A stretch of 64,000 bases of DNA. Origin: Paenibacillus jilunlii. Lineage in GTDB: Bacteria > Bacillota > Bacilli > Paenibacillales > Paenibacillaceae. The notes beneath the pieces are model-generated. The model did not search any database, had not been told where the DNA came from, and saw only the letters and a program-made list of their open reading frames with translations. Location: the NCBI RefSeq assembly GCF_900102965.1, contig NZ_FNGM01000001.1:788294-852293 (forward strand), in the 5' to 3' direction. Position 1 is the stretch's first letter; each line of letters opens with the position of its first letter. This document shows, one piece after another, positions 15,639-26,363 of the stretch. The position numbers and the translations under genes were made by a program.

Positions 15639-17630
15639 ATGACACTGAACGATCATATTAAGCTATGGAACCATGCGTCAATTAAAGTGCTGGATATCCG
15701 CAGCAGTAGGCTGGAGCCGGGATCTGAAATCCCACTCTACCGGCTGCCGTCCAGCGCTTTTGTATACGCTCAGCAGGGACATGCCAGTGTGCAGATGGAT
15801 GATATGCGGCTCACATTGGGAAGGAACCAGATTATGCATGGCGGCCGTGGTGCCGTTCTTCATATTAAGGCAGAGGAATCATTTGAATATTTTCTTGTCC
15901 TGTACAAGGCGGTTCTGCTGCTGCCCTCGTCCAGCAAACTGCTGCAGCAGCTTGAACAGGATGATCCGTTTAAGTGCCAATATAGCTTCGATCCGCTGTA
16001 TCCTTTGCCGCTGCTGGGCAGGCTGGAGCAAATGTATGAGGACTGGATGACATTCGATCCGCTGCATTCTTTACATGCAAGGACGCTGTTCCTTCAATTC
16101 ATTCATGAGCTGTTATGGCAGATGCAGCATCAAGGACTTGCACCGGTCCCGCCTGATTTGCTGGCCCAGGTGCTTCGTTATATGCAGGAGCACTATATGG
16201 AGCCGGTCACGCTTGAAACTTTGGCCGAGCTGTTTGACTGCAGTGTCAGTTATTTAAGCAAGCTGTTCAAGAGCCGGATGAATGAAAGCCCGATTCGTGT
16301 ATTAACACAAATCCGTATGGAGGCTGCCGCGAACTTTTTATTGCACAGTAATTATCCCCTGCAGGAGCTGGCTGAGCGGGTAGGGTATCTTGATGCGCAT
16401 ACCTTCAGCCGGAATTTTAAAAAGCATTACGGACTGCCTCCGGCACAATTCAAATTGCAATTTGGGGGAGAAGGATCTGTACGAGAATCGCCTGTGTATC
16501 ATCCGAAATCTGCCCTTGTAGCGGATAATTCCCAGTGCTATAGTATCAAAAGCAATGAGAATTATTATCATTTACGCCGAAGAGGGGGATTACCAGTGAA
16601 AAGAGGAACGAAGCCGGCGTCGATTGCCGCAGCGGCGTTAATGTTATGTTTTACATTGTTGATTGGTGCATGCTCCAATACGCCGAATCCGGCAAACCGC
16701 GGTACAGACGGCAATAGCACCCAGGCAGCGAGTACAATCAATCAGGAAGCAGGCGCAGTCAAAGAAAGCTCTAACACAGGGAATGCTGCTGCAGCCACGA
16801 AGACCTATGTGGACAGCAAAGGTGAAGTAACGATTCCGATGAATCCAGAGCGGATTATTGATCTGACTGGAAGTGCGATTGGTAATCTGCTCGTGTTGGA
16901 TGTCAAACCGGTTGCTGCAGCTGACGCTTCATTAAAAAATCCGTTCCATGAAGGCCGCCTGGACAATATCATCAACATTGGCACAGAGCCGAATGCAGAA
17001 GCTATTCTGGAGCTTGACCCGGATCTGATCATCACCTTTGATTACATCGAAGAGTCTCAATATGAGCAGCTGGCGCAAATCGCTCCAGTAGTCAGACTTA
17101 AGTATGGGGCAGGCACTCCACAGGAATTATTATTGGAATTTGGAAAAATCACTGGCAAGGAAGACGCGGCACAGCAGTGGATTGAGGAGTGGAATGCCAA
17201 AATTGCTGAGGTTAAGCCCCAAATCACCAAGGTTGTCGGCGATAAAACCGTATCGATTCTTCAGCCTTATGCAAAAGGCATCTATGCCTGGGGAGACAAG
17301 GGCGGAAGAGGCGGCGAGATCCTCTACGGAGATTTTGGGCTAAAGGCCCCGGATATTATCCAGAAGACACTGATTGACGGCGAGGGATTCGGCGGAAATT
17401 TATCGCTTGAGTTGCTGCCTGAGTATGCAGGAGATTACATCTTCACAAGCAATTGGGGATGGGATGACGGAGATGCGAATGCCGTCTATAGAAGCAGCGT
17501 TTGGAAATCGCTCCCGGCGGTGAAAAATAAACAGGTCTACTTCATTGATGAGAAGGGCTCCTATTATAATGATCCGATTTCACTAGAAGCACAGTTGAAG
17601 TTCATTGTAGAGAGTTTCCTGGGGGTTTGA
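15639..17630 (+). CDS. AraC-type regulator fused to siderophore-binding lipoprotein
   Basis: One 663-residue frame. Residues about 1-170 form a cupin-like sensor region. Residues about 180-280 are two AraC helix-turn-helix units (LAELFDCSVSYLSKLFK and LAERVGYLDAHTFSRNFKKH). From residue 320 there is a complete lipoprotein signal, with lipobox LIGAC at Cys345, followed by a FecB/FepB-type ferric-siderophore-binding domain (VTIPMNPERIIDL, LDPDLIITFDYIE). The layout recalls B. subtilis Btr (AraC plus binding domain), but Btr has no export signal. An internal GTG start with a good ribosome site at 16596 suggests that the binding protein is also made alone. A Fur-like box precedes the gene. No permease is adjacent. 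Confidence 0.85.
   Translation: MTLNDHIKLWNHASIKVLDIRSSRLEPGSEIPLYRLPSSAFVYAQQGHASVQMDDMRLTLGRNQIMHGGRGAVLHIKAEESFEYFLVLYKAVLLLPSSSKLLQQLEQDDPFKCQYSFDPLYPLPLLGRLEQMYEDWMTFDPLHSLHARTLFLQFIHELLWQMQHQGLAPVPPDLLAQVLRYMQEHYMEPVTLETLAELFDCSVSYLSKLFKSRMNESPIRVLTQIRMEAAANFLLHSNYPLQELAERVGYLDAHTFSRNFKKHYGLPPAQFKLQFGGEGSVRESPVYHPKSALVADNSQCYSIKSNENYYHLRRRGGLPVKRGTKPASIAAAALMLCFTLLIGACSNTPNPANRGTDGNSTQAASTINQEAGAVKESSNTGNAAAATKTYVDSKGEVTIPMNPERIIDLTGSAIGNLLVLDVKPVAAADASLKNPFHEGRLDNIINIGTEPNAEAILELDPDLIITFDYIEESQYEQLAQIAPVVRLKYGAGTPQELLLEFGKITGKEDAAQQWIEEWNAKIAEVKPQITKVVGDKTVSILQPYAKGIYAWGDKGGRGGEILYGDFGLKAPDIIQKTLIDGEGFGGNLSLELLPEYAGDYIFTSNWGWDDGDANAVYRSSVWKSLPAVKNKQVYFIDEKGSYYNDPISLEAQLKFIVESFLGV
16582..16598 (+). 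promoter_or_regulatory. Internal ribosome-binding site and GTG start for the lipoprotein half
   Basis: GAGGGGG lies 7 bases before in-frame GTG 16596, which begins VKRGTKPASIAAAALML and then LIGAC. Translation from here would give a 344-residue siderophore-binding lipoprotein from within the AraC fusion frame. The signal is visible directly; use of the site is inferred. Confidence 0.6.
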
Positions 17631-17661
17631 ATTCTTTTGCAGGTATAGGTTTAGCCAGAGG

Positions 17662-17692
17662 GCAAAGCCCGCGTCCAGCGCGGGCTTTTTGC
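17662..17692 (+). terminator. Terminator after AraC-lipoprotein gene
   Basis: Stem AAAGCCCGCG/CGCGGGCTTT with TTTTT, nearly the same as those at 19531 and 23908. Confidence 0.9.
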
Positions 17693-17857
17693 CTGTATAC
17701 CCCTCAAGTGGCCACATGGATGTACTCATGCTAACTTTCGGACAAGTCGTAGATTACGTGATTGTCAGCCTGCACCGTAAAAAAAGTCGTTGCAAAAGTA
17801 TGTATAATCGTTGACGAACTATATTAGAAGTGCAGCAAATTTTCTTTATACTATACT

Positions 17858-17871
17858 TGAAAGCGATTACA
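17858..17871 (+). promoter_or_regulatory. cre box (CcpA site)
   Basis: TGAAAGCGATTACA fits the cre consensus TGWAANCGNTNWCA at every position. It overlaps the end of a TATACT -10-like element and precedes a sugar-type binding-protein gene, as expected for carbon catabolite control. Confidence 0.65.
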
Positions 17872-17894
17872 TATAACGTTGGGGGGATAATCGG

Positions 17895-19484
17895 TTGAAC
17901 AAGAAAAGAGATTTTACACTATTGTCCGGTATTCTTATGCTGTCGCTGCTCAGTGCGTGCGGGAACAATAACGGCAGCGCCGTTGGGAGCAAGTCAGAGC
18001 CGGAGGCTTCGGCAGCCACAACTCAGGCGGCGGGAGACAGTAAGCAGGCAGCCGGAGATTCCGGTACAATGGATACATCCCAGCCCGTTACGCTGAAGAT
18101 GATTTTTGTGGGGCCAAAGCCGGTTGACTACGATACAGTGTTCGGAGAAATCAACAAGAAGCTGAAGGAGAAGATCAATGCCACCCTGGAAAGCGAGTTT
18201 CTCGACTGGTCGGATTGGGCGCAGAAATATCCGCTTAAATTCGCGGCCAACGAGGATTTTGACCTCATCTATGCCGCCAACTGGGCAGGCTATAACGATC
18301 AGGCCATCAAAGGCGGTTTCTTGGAGCTGACCGAAGACATGCTGCAGAAGTACGCTCCGATGACCTGGAAAGCGATGCCGGAAGTAAGCTGGGGGCAGGC
18401 GAAGGTGAACGGCAAGCTCTATATGGTGCCCCAGAACCGCGGGGAAACGGTCGAGAAGCTGATACTTTACCGGGAGGACCTTCGCACGAAATACAGCCTG
18501 CCGGAGATTAACAGTCCGGAAGCCTACGCAGCCTATCTTAAAACCATCGCCGAGAAGGAAAAGGGTGTCATTCCGTTCACACCGGAGACCGGAGACTGGA
18601 AGTTCCACAATCTCGACCGTGTCCTGCTGAAGCAGCAGAACGAATGGAATATGCTCGACTTCGATCTGCCGATAGGCTTCAAGCTGACCGATCCCTCCGG
18701 TAAAGTATTCAATGTGTACGAGACGCCGGAATTTAAGGAACTGGTCTACTATTATAAAGACCTTGCCGATCACAATGCCTGGTCGAAGAGCGCGCTGAAC
18801 AGCAAGCTGGACCACCAGCAGGAGTTCCGGGGAGGCAAGACGGCGTCGATTTCGCACAATCTGGGCACGCTTGGCGCATTGATAACCGACATGCGGGAAA
18901 AGAATTCGCCATATGAGTTGGCACTGGCTGACGTTACACCGGACAAAAAGAAGTCGGTGGCTGTCTCTACGCAGAACGGGATCGCTATTCACTCTACCTC
19001 CAAGAATCCCGAGCGGGCACTGATGATGGTCGATCTGCTTCAGAACGACAAGGAGCTGCACGATCTGATCATGAACGGCATCCCTGCTGTTCATTACAAT
19101 CCGGTCGGAGACGACAAGTACACGAACGCGGAAAAGAACGCGAATTACACCGGATTTTCCAACTGGGGCTTTAACTCGCCACTAAACCGGGACAACGATT
19201 CCTTCCCGGAAGAAGCAAACGCGTTGACCGATAAATGGGAAGGGGAAGTGTATCACTATCCACTGGAGACCTTCGTGTTCGATAACAGCAAGGTGAAGAC
19301 AGAAGTCGCGAACGTTGGCAATGTGATGCTCCAATACGGCATTCCGCTGGAATACGGCTCAGTCAAGGATGTAGACAAGGGGCTGGCAACACTTCAAAAG
19401 CAGGTAAAGGCCGCAGGCATCGATAAAATCATCGCAGAGGTTCAACGTCAAATCGACGAATTCCTGGCCAAATCGGCTCAATAA
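17895..19484 (+). CDS. Extracellular solute-binding lipoprotein (sugar ABC type, DUF3502-like C-terminus)
   Basis: A 529-residue lipoprotein: signal with lipobox LLSAC (Cys about 22), a low-complexity Ser/Ala/Gly linker, then a family-1-type binding fold (VTLKMIFVGPKPVDYD, FDLIYAANWAGYNDQ, WGQAKVNGKLYMVPQNR). The C-terminus resembles DUF3502. Relatives deliver oligosaccharides to MalF/MalG-type permeases. No permease gene is next to it, so it is an orphan component. The start is TTG 17895 with GGGGGG upstream. The cre box suggests catabolite repression. Confidence 0.87.
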   Translation: MNKKRDFTLLSGILMLSLLSACGNNNGSAVGSKSEPEASAATTQAAGDSKQAAGDSGTMDTSQPVTLKMIFVGPKPVDYDTVFGEINKKLKEKINATLESEFLDWSDWAQKYPLKFAANEDFDLIYAANWAGYNDQAIKGGFLELTEDMLQKYAPMTWKAMPEVSWGQAKVNGKLYMVPQNRGETVEKLILYREDLRTKYSLPEINSPEAYAAYLKTIAEKEKGVIPFTPETGDWKFHNLDRVLLKQQNEWNMLDFDLPIGFKLTDPSGKVFNVYETPEFKELVYYYKDLADHNAWSKSALNSKLDHQQEFRGGKTASISHNLGTLGALITDMREKNSPYELALADVTPDKKKSVAVSTQNGIAIHSTSKNPERALMMVDLLQNDKELHDLIMNGIPAVHYNPVGDDKYTNAEKNANYTGFSNWGFNSPLNRDNDSFPEEANALTDKWEGEVYHYPLETFVFDNSKVKTEVANVGNVMLQYGIPLEYGSVKDVDKGLATLQKQVKAAGIDKIIAEVQRQIDEFLAKSAQ

Positions 19485-19530
19485 CACGGGCAGCATTGGA
19501 ATACGATTTGTGCTTATACTGGCTCAACTA

Positions 19531-19560
19531 GAAAGCCCGCGCTGGACGCGGGCTTTTTGC
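19531..19560 (+). terminator. Terminator after solute-binding lipoprotein
   Basis: Stem AAAGCCCGCG/CGCGGGCTTT followed by TTTTT. Confidence 0.9.
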
Positions 19561-19783
19561 TATTAACTTTTCTGGAATGTTGAATGAGAATCAGCCTTCC
19601 AGACTCCTTTCTTTACATCGGGTGTTAGATTTATAGAATTATTTAATTGCCTGTTAAAAAATATTTGATTGGCAAAATCATGTAAGGTTCTATAATATTC
19701 TCTTTAAAATTCTTATTAAATTTTTCTATATATTTGTGAATAATATGATTAGCATGTCAAAACTTAGTTAAAGGAAGTGTTAA

Positions 19784-21160
<1,377 letters not shown>

Positions 21161-21182
21161 GCCCTATAGGTACATAGCCATT

Positions 21183-21250
21183 TGCAAAAATACGACCCGC
21201 AGGTGTATCACTTCTACTCAATCGAAGTGTCACTCCTGCGGGTCATTTGT
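21183..21250. terminator. Bidirectional terminator between gdhA and ddh
   Basis: GACCCGCAGG pairs with CCTGCGGGTC, with an inner CACTTC/GAAGTG pair. A-rich and T-rich flanks serve the two convergent genes. Confidence 0.8.
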
Positions 21251-21316
21251 GTTTATCAGGTGTTCTCAAAAAGAGGGCTTGACCTGTTCATCAAAAGCAT
21301 GTAAACCATCAAAAGC

Positions 21317-22300
21317 CTACAGCAGCTCGCGGCGAAGCTCTTCTGCCGGTTTGGGTGATAAATACCCGAGCGGAATATCGAATACCGTCTTAGCGCCCTG
21401 CTGACCTTCCTGGCTTAATCGGAATGCTGCTCTAGCATAAGCAACCAGAACGCTGGCCGTAAACTCAGGATTGCTCTCCAGCTTCAGACCGAATTCAGCG
21501 ATTTGTTTGTTTCCATTGCCGGATGCACCGCTGCGGATCACAAACCCGCCATGGGGCATACCGGAATGCTCAGCATCCAGCTGTTCTTGGGTGATGAAGG
21601 TTACCGTCGTATCATAGTCGGCGAAGTAATTCGGCATGTTCACAATAGCTTCCCGGATTTGCTCCCGGTCGGCGTCTTCCTGCGCTACAACAAAACACTC
21701 TCTGCGGTGTTTCTGGCGGGTTTCCAGCTTCGGAGTGTCTCCGGCCCGGATGCCGTCAATTACTGTTTGTACCGGCACGGTGTATTGAACGCCAGCCTTC
21801 ACACCCGGCACGCGGCGAATCGCATCGGAGTGGCCTTGGCTGACACCGGGTCCCCAGAAAGTATATTCCTGCCCTTCGGGCAGCACCGCTTCCATCAGCA
21901 GCCGGTTCATGGAGAACAGGCCTGGGTCCCAGCCTGTTGAGATTACACTTAAGCGTCCGCCTGCAAGAGCAGCCTGATGAACAGATTGGAAAAATTCCGG
22001 AATTTTGGCATGCGTATCAAAGCTGTCAACCGTATTGAACATTTCTGCCAGCTGAGGAGTCTGTTCCGGCAGGTCGGTTGCTGAACCGCCACACAGGATC
22101 ATTACGTCAATACGGCCTATGTATTGACCTGCCGCAGAAATATGCTCAAAGTGAATGCCAGGGGGAGTTTCCAGCTGCTGCGGGTCTCTGCGCGTGAATA
22201 TCGCCACAAGCTCCATGTCCGGATTTTGTGCAATCGCCTGGTGTACCCCTTTGCCCAAATTGCCATACCCTGAAATGCCTACTTTAATTATTGTGTTCAA
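21317..22300 (-). CDS. ddh: meso-Diaminopimelate D-dehydrogenase
   Basis: A 327-residue NADPH-dependent enzyme that makes meso-DAP from tetrahydrodipicolinate and ammonia in one step, for lysine and peptidoglycan. The Rossmann motif GISGYGNLGKGV is N-terminal. FNTVDSFDTHAKIPEF, STGWDPGLFSMNRL, and FWGPGVSQGHSDAIRR are characteristic Ddh segments. The start is TTG 22300 behind GGAGG. It faces gdhA, so both ammonia-assimilating enzymes sit side by side. Confidence 0.95.
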   Translation of the reverse strand: MNTIIKVGISGYGNLGKGVHQAIAQNPDMELVAIFTRRDPQQLETPPGIHFEHISAAGQYIGRIDVMILCGGSATDLPEQTPQLAEMFNTVDSFDTHAKIPEFFQSVHQAALAGGRLSVISTGWDPGLFSMNRLLMEAVLPEGQEYTFWGPGVSQGHSDAIRRVPGVKAGVQYTVPVQTVIDGIRAGDTPKLETRQKHRRECFVVAQEDADREQIREAIVNMPNYFADYDTTVTFITQEQLDAEHSGMPHGGFVIRSGASGNGNKQIAEFGLKLESNPEFTASVLVAYARAAFRLSQEGQQGAKTVFDIPLGYLSPKPAEELRRELL

Positions 22301-22678
22301 AATGATCCTCCTTCGCCGGAGCTGATCTCCGGAATGTAATAAGTCACTGTCTTAAATTATAAGTATATAGACATTACACGAAATGTAAACAATGGAGGGG
22401 TGGCGGGCTGTAATCCAGCATGACCGTTTACTCTGTCCCCATGAGGATTAGACCGACTGGAAGCCGGATGTTCTGACAGCAAAAAAGCGTAAGCAGCCCT
22501 AGGGTTGCTTACGCTTTTTTGCTGTTGACATTCTAAAAGACATAAAAAAACGCCTACAATGTGGCGAAATTGTGAATTTTATAAATTTATACCTTATATT
22601 ATACCATAAAATAACATAAAAATCAAGTATTGTTTCAAATGCAAGCCGAATGGTACAACTGAAATGAGGTGAAGGATA
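22301..22678. other. Intergenic region with strong symmetrical hairpin
   Basis: This 378-bp gap lies between divergent ddh and the methyltransferase gene. It contains AGCAAAAAAGCGTAAGCA/TGCTTACGCTTTTTTGCT (about 22479-22524), a perfect bidirectional terminator-like stem although no gene ends there. It also holds a smaller CGCC...GGCG pair (22551-22566) and an AT-rich promoter stretch. No gene was found. Confidence 0.6.
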
Positions 22679-23593
22679 ATGAAAAATAAAAGTGTTACTG
22701 CACTCGTCAGCGCGTTCTCCAGGGCATATCATGCGCAGCATAACCAGATCAAAGTTTTTGACGATTCGCTTGCCAGACAATTGTTGACCAAGGAGGAATA
22801 CGAGGGGATTGCCGGCAGCATGTCGCAAGGGATTGCGTTCTTCCAGCCGGAATTTGTAGGTACACAGGAGCAGGCACTGCGGAGAGTCGTTGACTACCAG
22901 CTCTCACCGTCACCGCTTGGCAGGGCTGCATTTGCGGAACAGGCCCTTGAGGTCGCCGTTATGCATGGTGCAAGGCAATATTTGATATTTGCGGCTGGGT
23001 ATGATACCTTTGCTTACCGGCAGCCGGAATGGGCAACAAAGCTGCAAATTTTTGAATTCGATCATCCAGCCACAGCTGATGACAAACACAGACGCGTCTT
23101 GGCTCTGAACCCTGCTAAGCCGTCCAATCTGCATTATATTTCATTAGATTTCAGCGAACAGGACTGGGAGAGACGATTGCTTGACTACCATGCTTTTGAC
23201 CCGAGTGTAATTAGCTTCAGCAGCTTTTTGGGCATCACCTACTACTTGTCCAAAGATGTATTTAAGCATTTCTTGTCAACCCTTACGAAGCTGCTTCCTA
23301 GCGGCAGCAGTATTGTTTTTGATTATCCCGATGAGCATACATTCACTCCTTACGCCGAAGAACGTACACAAAAGCAGGTGATGTTGGCCGCGCGCGCTGG
23401 TGAGCCGATGCAGGCAAGCTATTCCTATAAGGAGCTGGAGCACATGCTGGAAGACGTTAACTTCTTGATCTATCAGCATTTGACACCAGACCAGATTACC
23501 GCTCAGCTGTTTAAGGCCTACAATGACAGCCAGCCCGCCCACCCGATCACGGCGTTCGATAATGTGAATTATTGCTTAGCGGTTAAAAGATAG
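22679..23593 (+). CDS. SAM-dependent methyltransferase, leucine carboxyl methyltransferase-like
   Basis: A 304-residue protein of the LCM/PPM1-type family. It has YLIFAAGYDTFAYRQPEW (SAM-binding glycine motif with the D/T-rich turn), IFEFDHPATADDKHRR, and LHYISLDFSEQDW, the usual order of this family. Bacterial members methylate small molecules; the target is not predictable. Start ATG 22679 follows GAGGTGAAGG. It is monocistronic. Confidence 0.88.
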   Translation: MKNKSVTALVSAFSRAYHAQHNQIKVFDDSLARQLLTKEEYEGIAGSMSQGIAFFQPEFVGTQEQALRRVVDYQLSPSPLGRAAFAEQALEVAVMHGARQYLIFAAGYDTFAYRQPEWATKLQIFEFDHPATADDKHRRVLALNPAKPSNLHYISLDFSEQDWERRLLDYHAFDPSVISFSSFLGITYYLSKDVFKHFLSTLTKLLPSGSSIVFDYPDEHTFTPYAEERTQKQVMLAARAGEPMQASYSYKELEHMLEDVNFLIYQHLTPDQITAQLFKAYNDSQPAHPITAFDNVNYCLAVKR

Positions 23594-23907
23594 GCCTGCC
23601 GAGCAGAAGAAGACTTTGACCCGATTATCATCGTAGATGGCGTTCTGCACGGCAGCTTCCGGATAAGGTGAGCTGATCATCAGTCCCACTGCCGCCAGGA
23701 TGGTCTTAACCCAATCCACAGAAGGCTGGATGAAGGGTATAACACCAGCATTACATTCGATAAGGCTGAAAATCCAAATCCTGCCATCATAGAACGATTG
23801 GCTCACTGGTCCGGGATTTTGGGCATAAGCGCCAAAGTGTCAGCAGCATGATTACAGAGGAAACGGCCGGAAACAGGGAAATGATACCGCTGTCCAACGG
23901 CCAACAC

Positions 23908-23936
23908 AAAGAGCCCGCGTCCTCGCGGGCTTTTGT
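23908..23936 (+). terminator. Rho-independent terminator
   Basis: AGCCCGCG/CGCGGGCT stem with TTTT. It is the third close variant of this terminator in the window and here follows no intact gene. Confidence 0.8.
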
Positions 23937-23972
23937 ATATTCTTGCGGGTTTTTTTGTTGAGGTCAAAGAAT

Positions 23973-24026
23973 GATGAGTCAAAGGCTGAAACGGATAAGA
24001 TTTTGGAATCTGTGTCTTTTCAATAA
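23973..24026 (+). pseudogene. 3' fragment of a paralogue of the lipoprotein at 13672
   Basis: Codes for DESKAETDKILESVSFQ and a stop, matching the C-terminus DDKSKAETDKILESLSFK of the intact lipoprotein with high nucleotide identity. No upstream coding part is present, so this is a decayed duplicate. Confidence 0.75.
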
Positions 24027-24246
24027 GAGAGGTTACCAGCCGCTCCTACTGGCATCACCATTAAAACTGCTTTCAGAGATTACTCTTGAACTCTTTCAGG
24101 TAAGTATACCGGACGCTGAGCGTTAGCAGAGTGAAGATAAACAATAGGCAGATGAAATCGTTTGCGCTAAAATAAGAGATATGAAATTGGATTGAAGACT
24201 CTGTAATTGATGAAAGCGTTTTAAACTATTAAGCGGAGGCGATTAG

Positions 24247-25395
24247 ATGATCAAGAATTGGATTTACAAGTGCAGTTGCTGGGGATTTATAGCATTATTA
24301 ATGATAGCGCTCACAGGTTGTATGAAAGAACAGGAGCCAACCGCTGTTCAGCCTTCGCCAACCCTGGAGGGAAATGCTGCTCCAGATGAAACCAAAGGTA
24401 CAGTGAGCATAGAGAAGCTCGGGGAACGGAGAATCTTTGTTTACCTGCCGCCTGGTTATGAAACCGGCGAAGAACGTTATCCTGTAGTGTATATGAACGA
24501 CGGGCGGAGTGTGTTTAATACCGGCACCAGTTCTTTTAATAAAGAGTGGCTGGTTGACAAGAAGGTAGACCAGCTTGTTAAAGACGGCAAGATGGAGAAG
24601 GTCATTGTAATTGCAGTCGATGCAGGCGAAGACTCAGACCGGGGGAAAGAGTATGTCCCTTTCCCCAATGATTCTATTCCTACGGATGGGACAGGTGCGG
24701 AGAAATTTACCCGCTATTTTATTGAAACCGTCATTCCCTTTGCGGATTCAACATACAGAACGATCCCAGACAGGGACCACCGGATGATCATGGGATCGTC
24801 ATTTGGCGGAGTGCAGGCGTTCTGGATGGGCTATCACCATCCCGAGACTTTCTCGATGATCGGTGCGCTGTCCGCCTCCACATGGGTAGCTAACGGGCAA
24901 GCGTATGAAGCTTGGGCGCAAGAAACCGGAAAGCCGGATGTGAAGATTTGGCTGGACATGGGAGCTAAGGAAGAAATGGTAATCGATCCACTGGTAGATT
25001 TACTTTTGTCGAAGGGATTTAAATATGGGCAGGATTTATTTTTTCAGATGGATCCTATTGGTGAGCATAACGAGATCTCCTGGTCCAGACGAGTACATAG
25101 TCCACTGATCATGTTCGCCGGGAAAGCACCCGGTCAAGCGGTCAAGCTGGAAGTAAGCGACTATTTGTCAATTTCAGGGATGGGAGAATCTTATCTCCGC
25201 CTCAATCCGGTAGCAACCATGGACAATGGAATGGATTATTCTGTCTCCTCCGAAGCCTCATACAAGGTGCTGAATCCCGAGGTTGGTCAGGTGGATCCAT
25301 CAGGGAAAGTGACCTTTTTGAAACAGGAAGACTTACGTGTTGAAGTTACATATCAAGGGTTGACCCAGTTGTATGACATAGATAATGATCGTTAG
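24247..25395 (+). CDS. Lipoprotein esterase of the enterochelin/bacillibactin esterase-like family
   Basis: A 382-residue alpha/beta hydrolase. It has an N-terminal lipoprotein signal (lipobox LTGC, Cys25), then an esterase domain with YPVVYMNDG, nucleophile GSSFGG (Ser185) and a candidate His in GEHNEISW. The family includes siderophore trilactone esterases and carbohydrate esterases. About 85 C-terminal residues (VSDYLSISGMGESYLRLNPV onward) resemble a bacterial Ig-like fold. Export as a lipoprotein argues against a cytoplasmic siderophore-hydrolase role. Start ATG 24247 follows GGAGG. Confidence 0.85.
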   Translation: MIKNWIYKCSCWGFIALLMIALTGCMKEQEPTAVQPSPTLEGNAAPDETKGTVSIEKLGERRIFVYLPPGYETGEERYPVVYMNDGRSVFNTGTSSFNKEWLVDKKVDQLVKDGKMEKVIVIAVDAGEDSDRGKEYVPFPNDSIPTDGTGAEKFTRYFIETVIPFADSTYRTIPDRDHRMIMGSSFGGVQAFWMGYHHPETFSMIGALSASTWVANGQAYEAWAQETGKPDVKIWLDMGAKEEMVIDPLVDLLLSKGFKYGQDLFFQMDPIGEHNEISWSRRVHSPLIMFAGKAPGQAVKLEVSDYLSISGMGESYLRLNPVATMDNGMDYSVSSEASYKVLNPEVGQVDPSGKVTFLKQEDLRVEVTYQGLTQLYDIDNDR

Positions 25396-25537
25396 GCAAT
25401 AAAATATGATAGCGTGACAAATACCGAAACAAATCCTAGCCTTTGGTCTGGTATGGCTCCAGTCCGAAGACTGTTTTGAACCTTCTCTTTACCAAGTATA
25501 ATGCTGATTAAGTGAAAAACGTGAGAGGAAGGACAAT

Positions 25538-26260
25538 ATGAACAATAAAGTGTATCCTATGCCGGTTGGAGCGCTAGAATCGGTGCAGATTCCAGCACAA
25601 TCACAATCTAAACCCCGCAAAGGTGGAACAAATCCCAAGGTATTCCGGAGCATTATGTATTTTATAATATCTTTGCCGCTAACCATTGTATATTTCGTAT
25701 TTATGGTGACAGGGCTGGCGTTGTCCATTGGGTTAACACCTGTTTTCATCGGAATCCCCTTATTTTTTGCAGTAGCTAAGGGAATCGATTACATCGTACA
25801 ATTTGAGCAAGAGCTAGTAAGATCGTTGCTGGATATTCCTGGACCCGGTGAAGAACACCGATCGAATATGCAGGTGGAGGGAGCGGGCTTCCTGCAACGA
25901 ATGAAGTTAGGGTTTCATGCCGGGAAGTTTGCCCGTAACATCATGCTGATAATGGCCAGGTTCGTATCCAGCATTGTTTTCTTTTCAATTACGATAACTG
26001 TGGTAGCGGCTGCACTCGGCCTGATTACACTGCCTGCGCTCCATCAGATTTTTCTGCAAACAATGGATTTGAATATTCTGGAGAATAGTGTGTTTGCCTT
26101 GTTCCAAATCGACTGGACATTATCTCAGCAATATATTTCTTATGTCGTAGCAGGATTTGTAGTTGCCTTGATCGCAAATTGGGTAATTCGCAAGCTTATG
26201 GATGTACAACGTAGAATGCTGTTCGTATCCTACGATGAAGGACAGCAGTATTCAATTTAA
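25538..26260 (+). CDS. Membrane sensor-domain protein (putative sensor family)
   Basis: A 240-residue membrane protein with four hydrophobic segments (about 37-60, 65-85, 135-165, 195-220). The layout of YFIISLPLTIVYFVFMVTGLALSIGLTPVFIGIPLFF resembles the sensor domain found N-terminal to histidine kinases and in stand-alone proteins. There is no kinase part here. Start ATG 25538 follows GAGGAAGG. Signal and partner unknown. Confidence 0.75.
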   Translation: MNNKVYPMPVGALESVQIPAQSQSKPRKGGTNPKVFRSIMYFIISLPLTIVYFVFMVTGLALSIGLTPVFIGIPLFFAVAKGIDYIVQFEQELVRSLLDIPGPGEEHRSNMQVEGAGFLQRMKLGFHAGKFARNIMLIMARFVSSIVFFSITITVVAAALGLITLPALHQIFLQTMDLNILENSVFALFQIDWTLSQQYISYVVAGFVVALIANWVIRKLMDVQRRMLFVSYDEGQQYSI

Positions 26261-26363
26261 TGAAACGTATTGAGCGTGGAATAGAATTCACAGGGTAAAG
26301 ATTAGTGGAATGGCGGCAGCTCTGGAAAATTTATCTGACATTGATAGTTTGCAGCTTGTTTGC

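Larger units (their letters stand above)
23594..24246. other. Gene-poor 650-bp region with remnants
   Basis: No intact gene was recognised. A plus-strand stretch ending LAHWSGILGISAKVSAA and a stop (about 23758-23851) looks like a C-terminal scrap of an unidentified protein. A terminator and a lipoprotein gene fragment follow (listed separately). TGAAAGCGTTTTAA (24211-24224), one mismatch from a cre box, lies just before the esterase gene. Confidence 0.5.

Noticed and set aside
17994..19094. 366-codon minus-strand frame antisense to the solute-binding lipoprotein
   Set aside because: The plus-strand gene has a signal peptide, lipobox and family motifs; the antisense frame has no recognisable domain or ribosome site.
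23576..23806. 76-codon minus-strand frame after the methyltransferase gene
   Set aside because: It overlaps the methyltransferase stop, lacks a ribosome site and matches no family I know.
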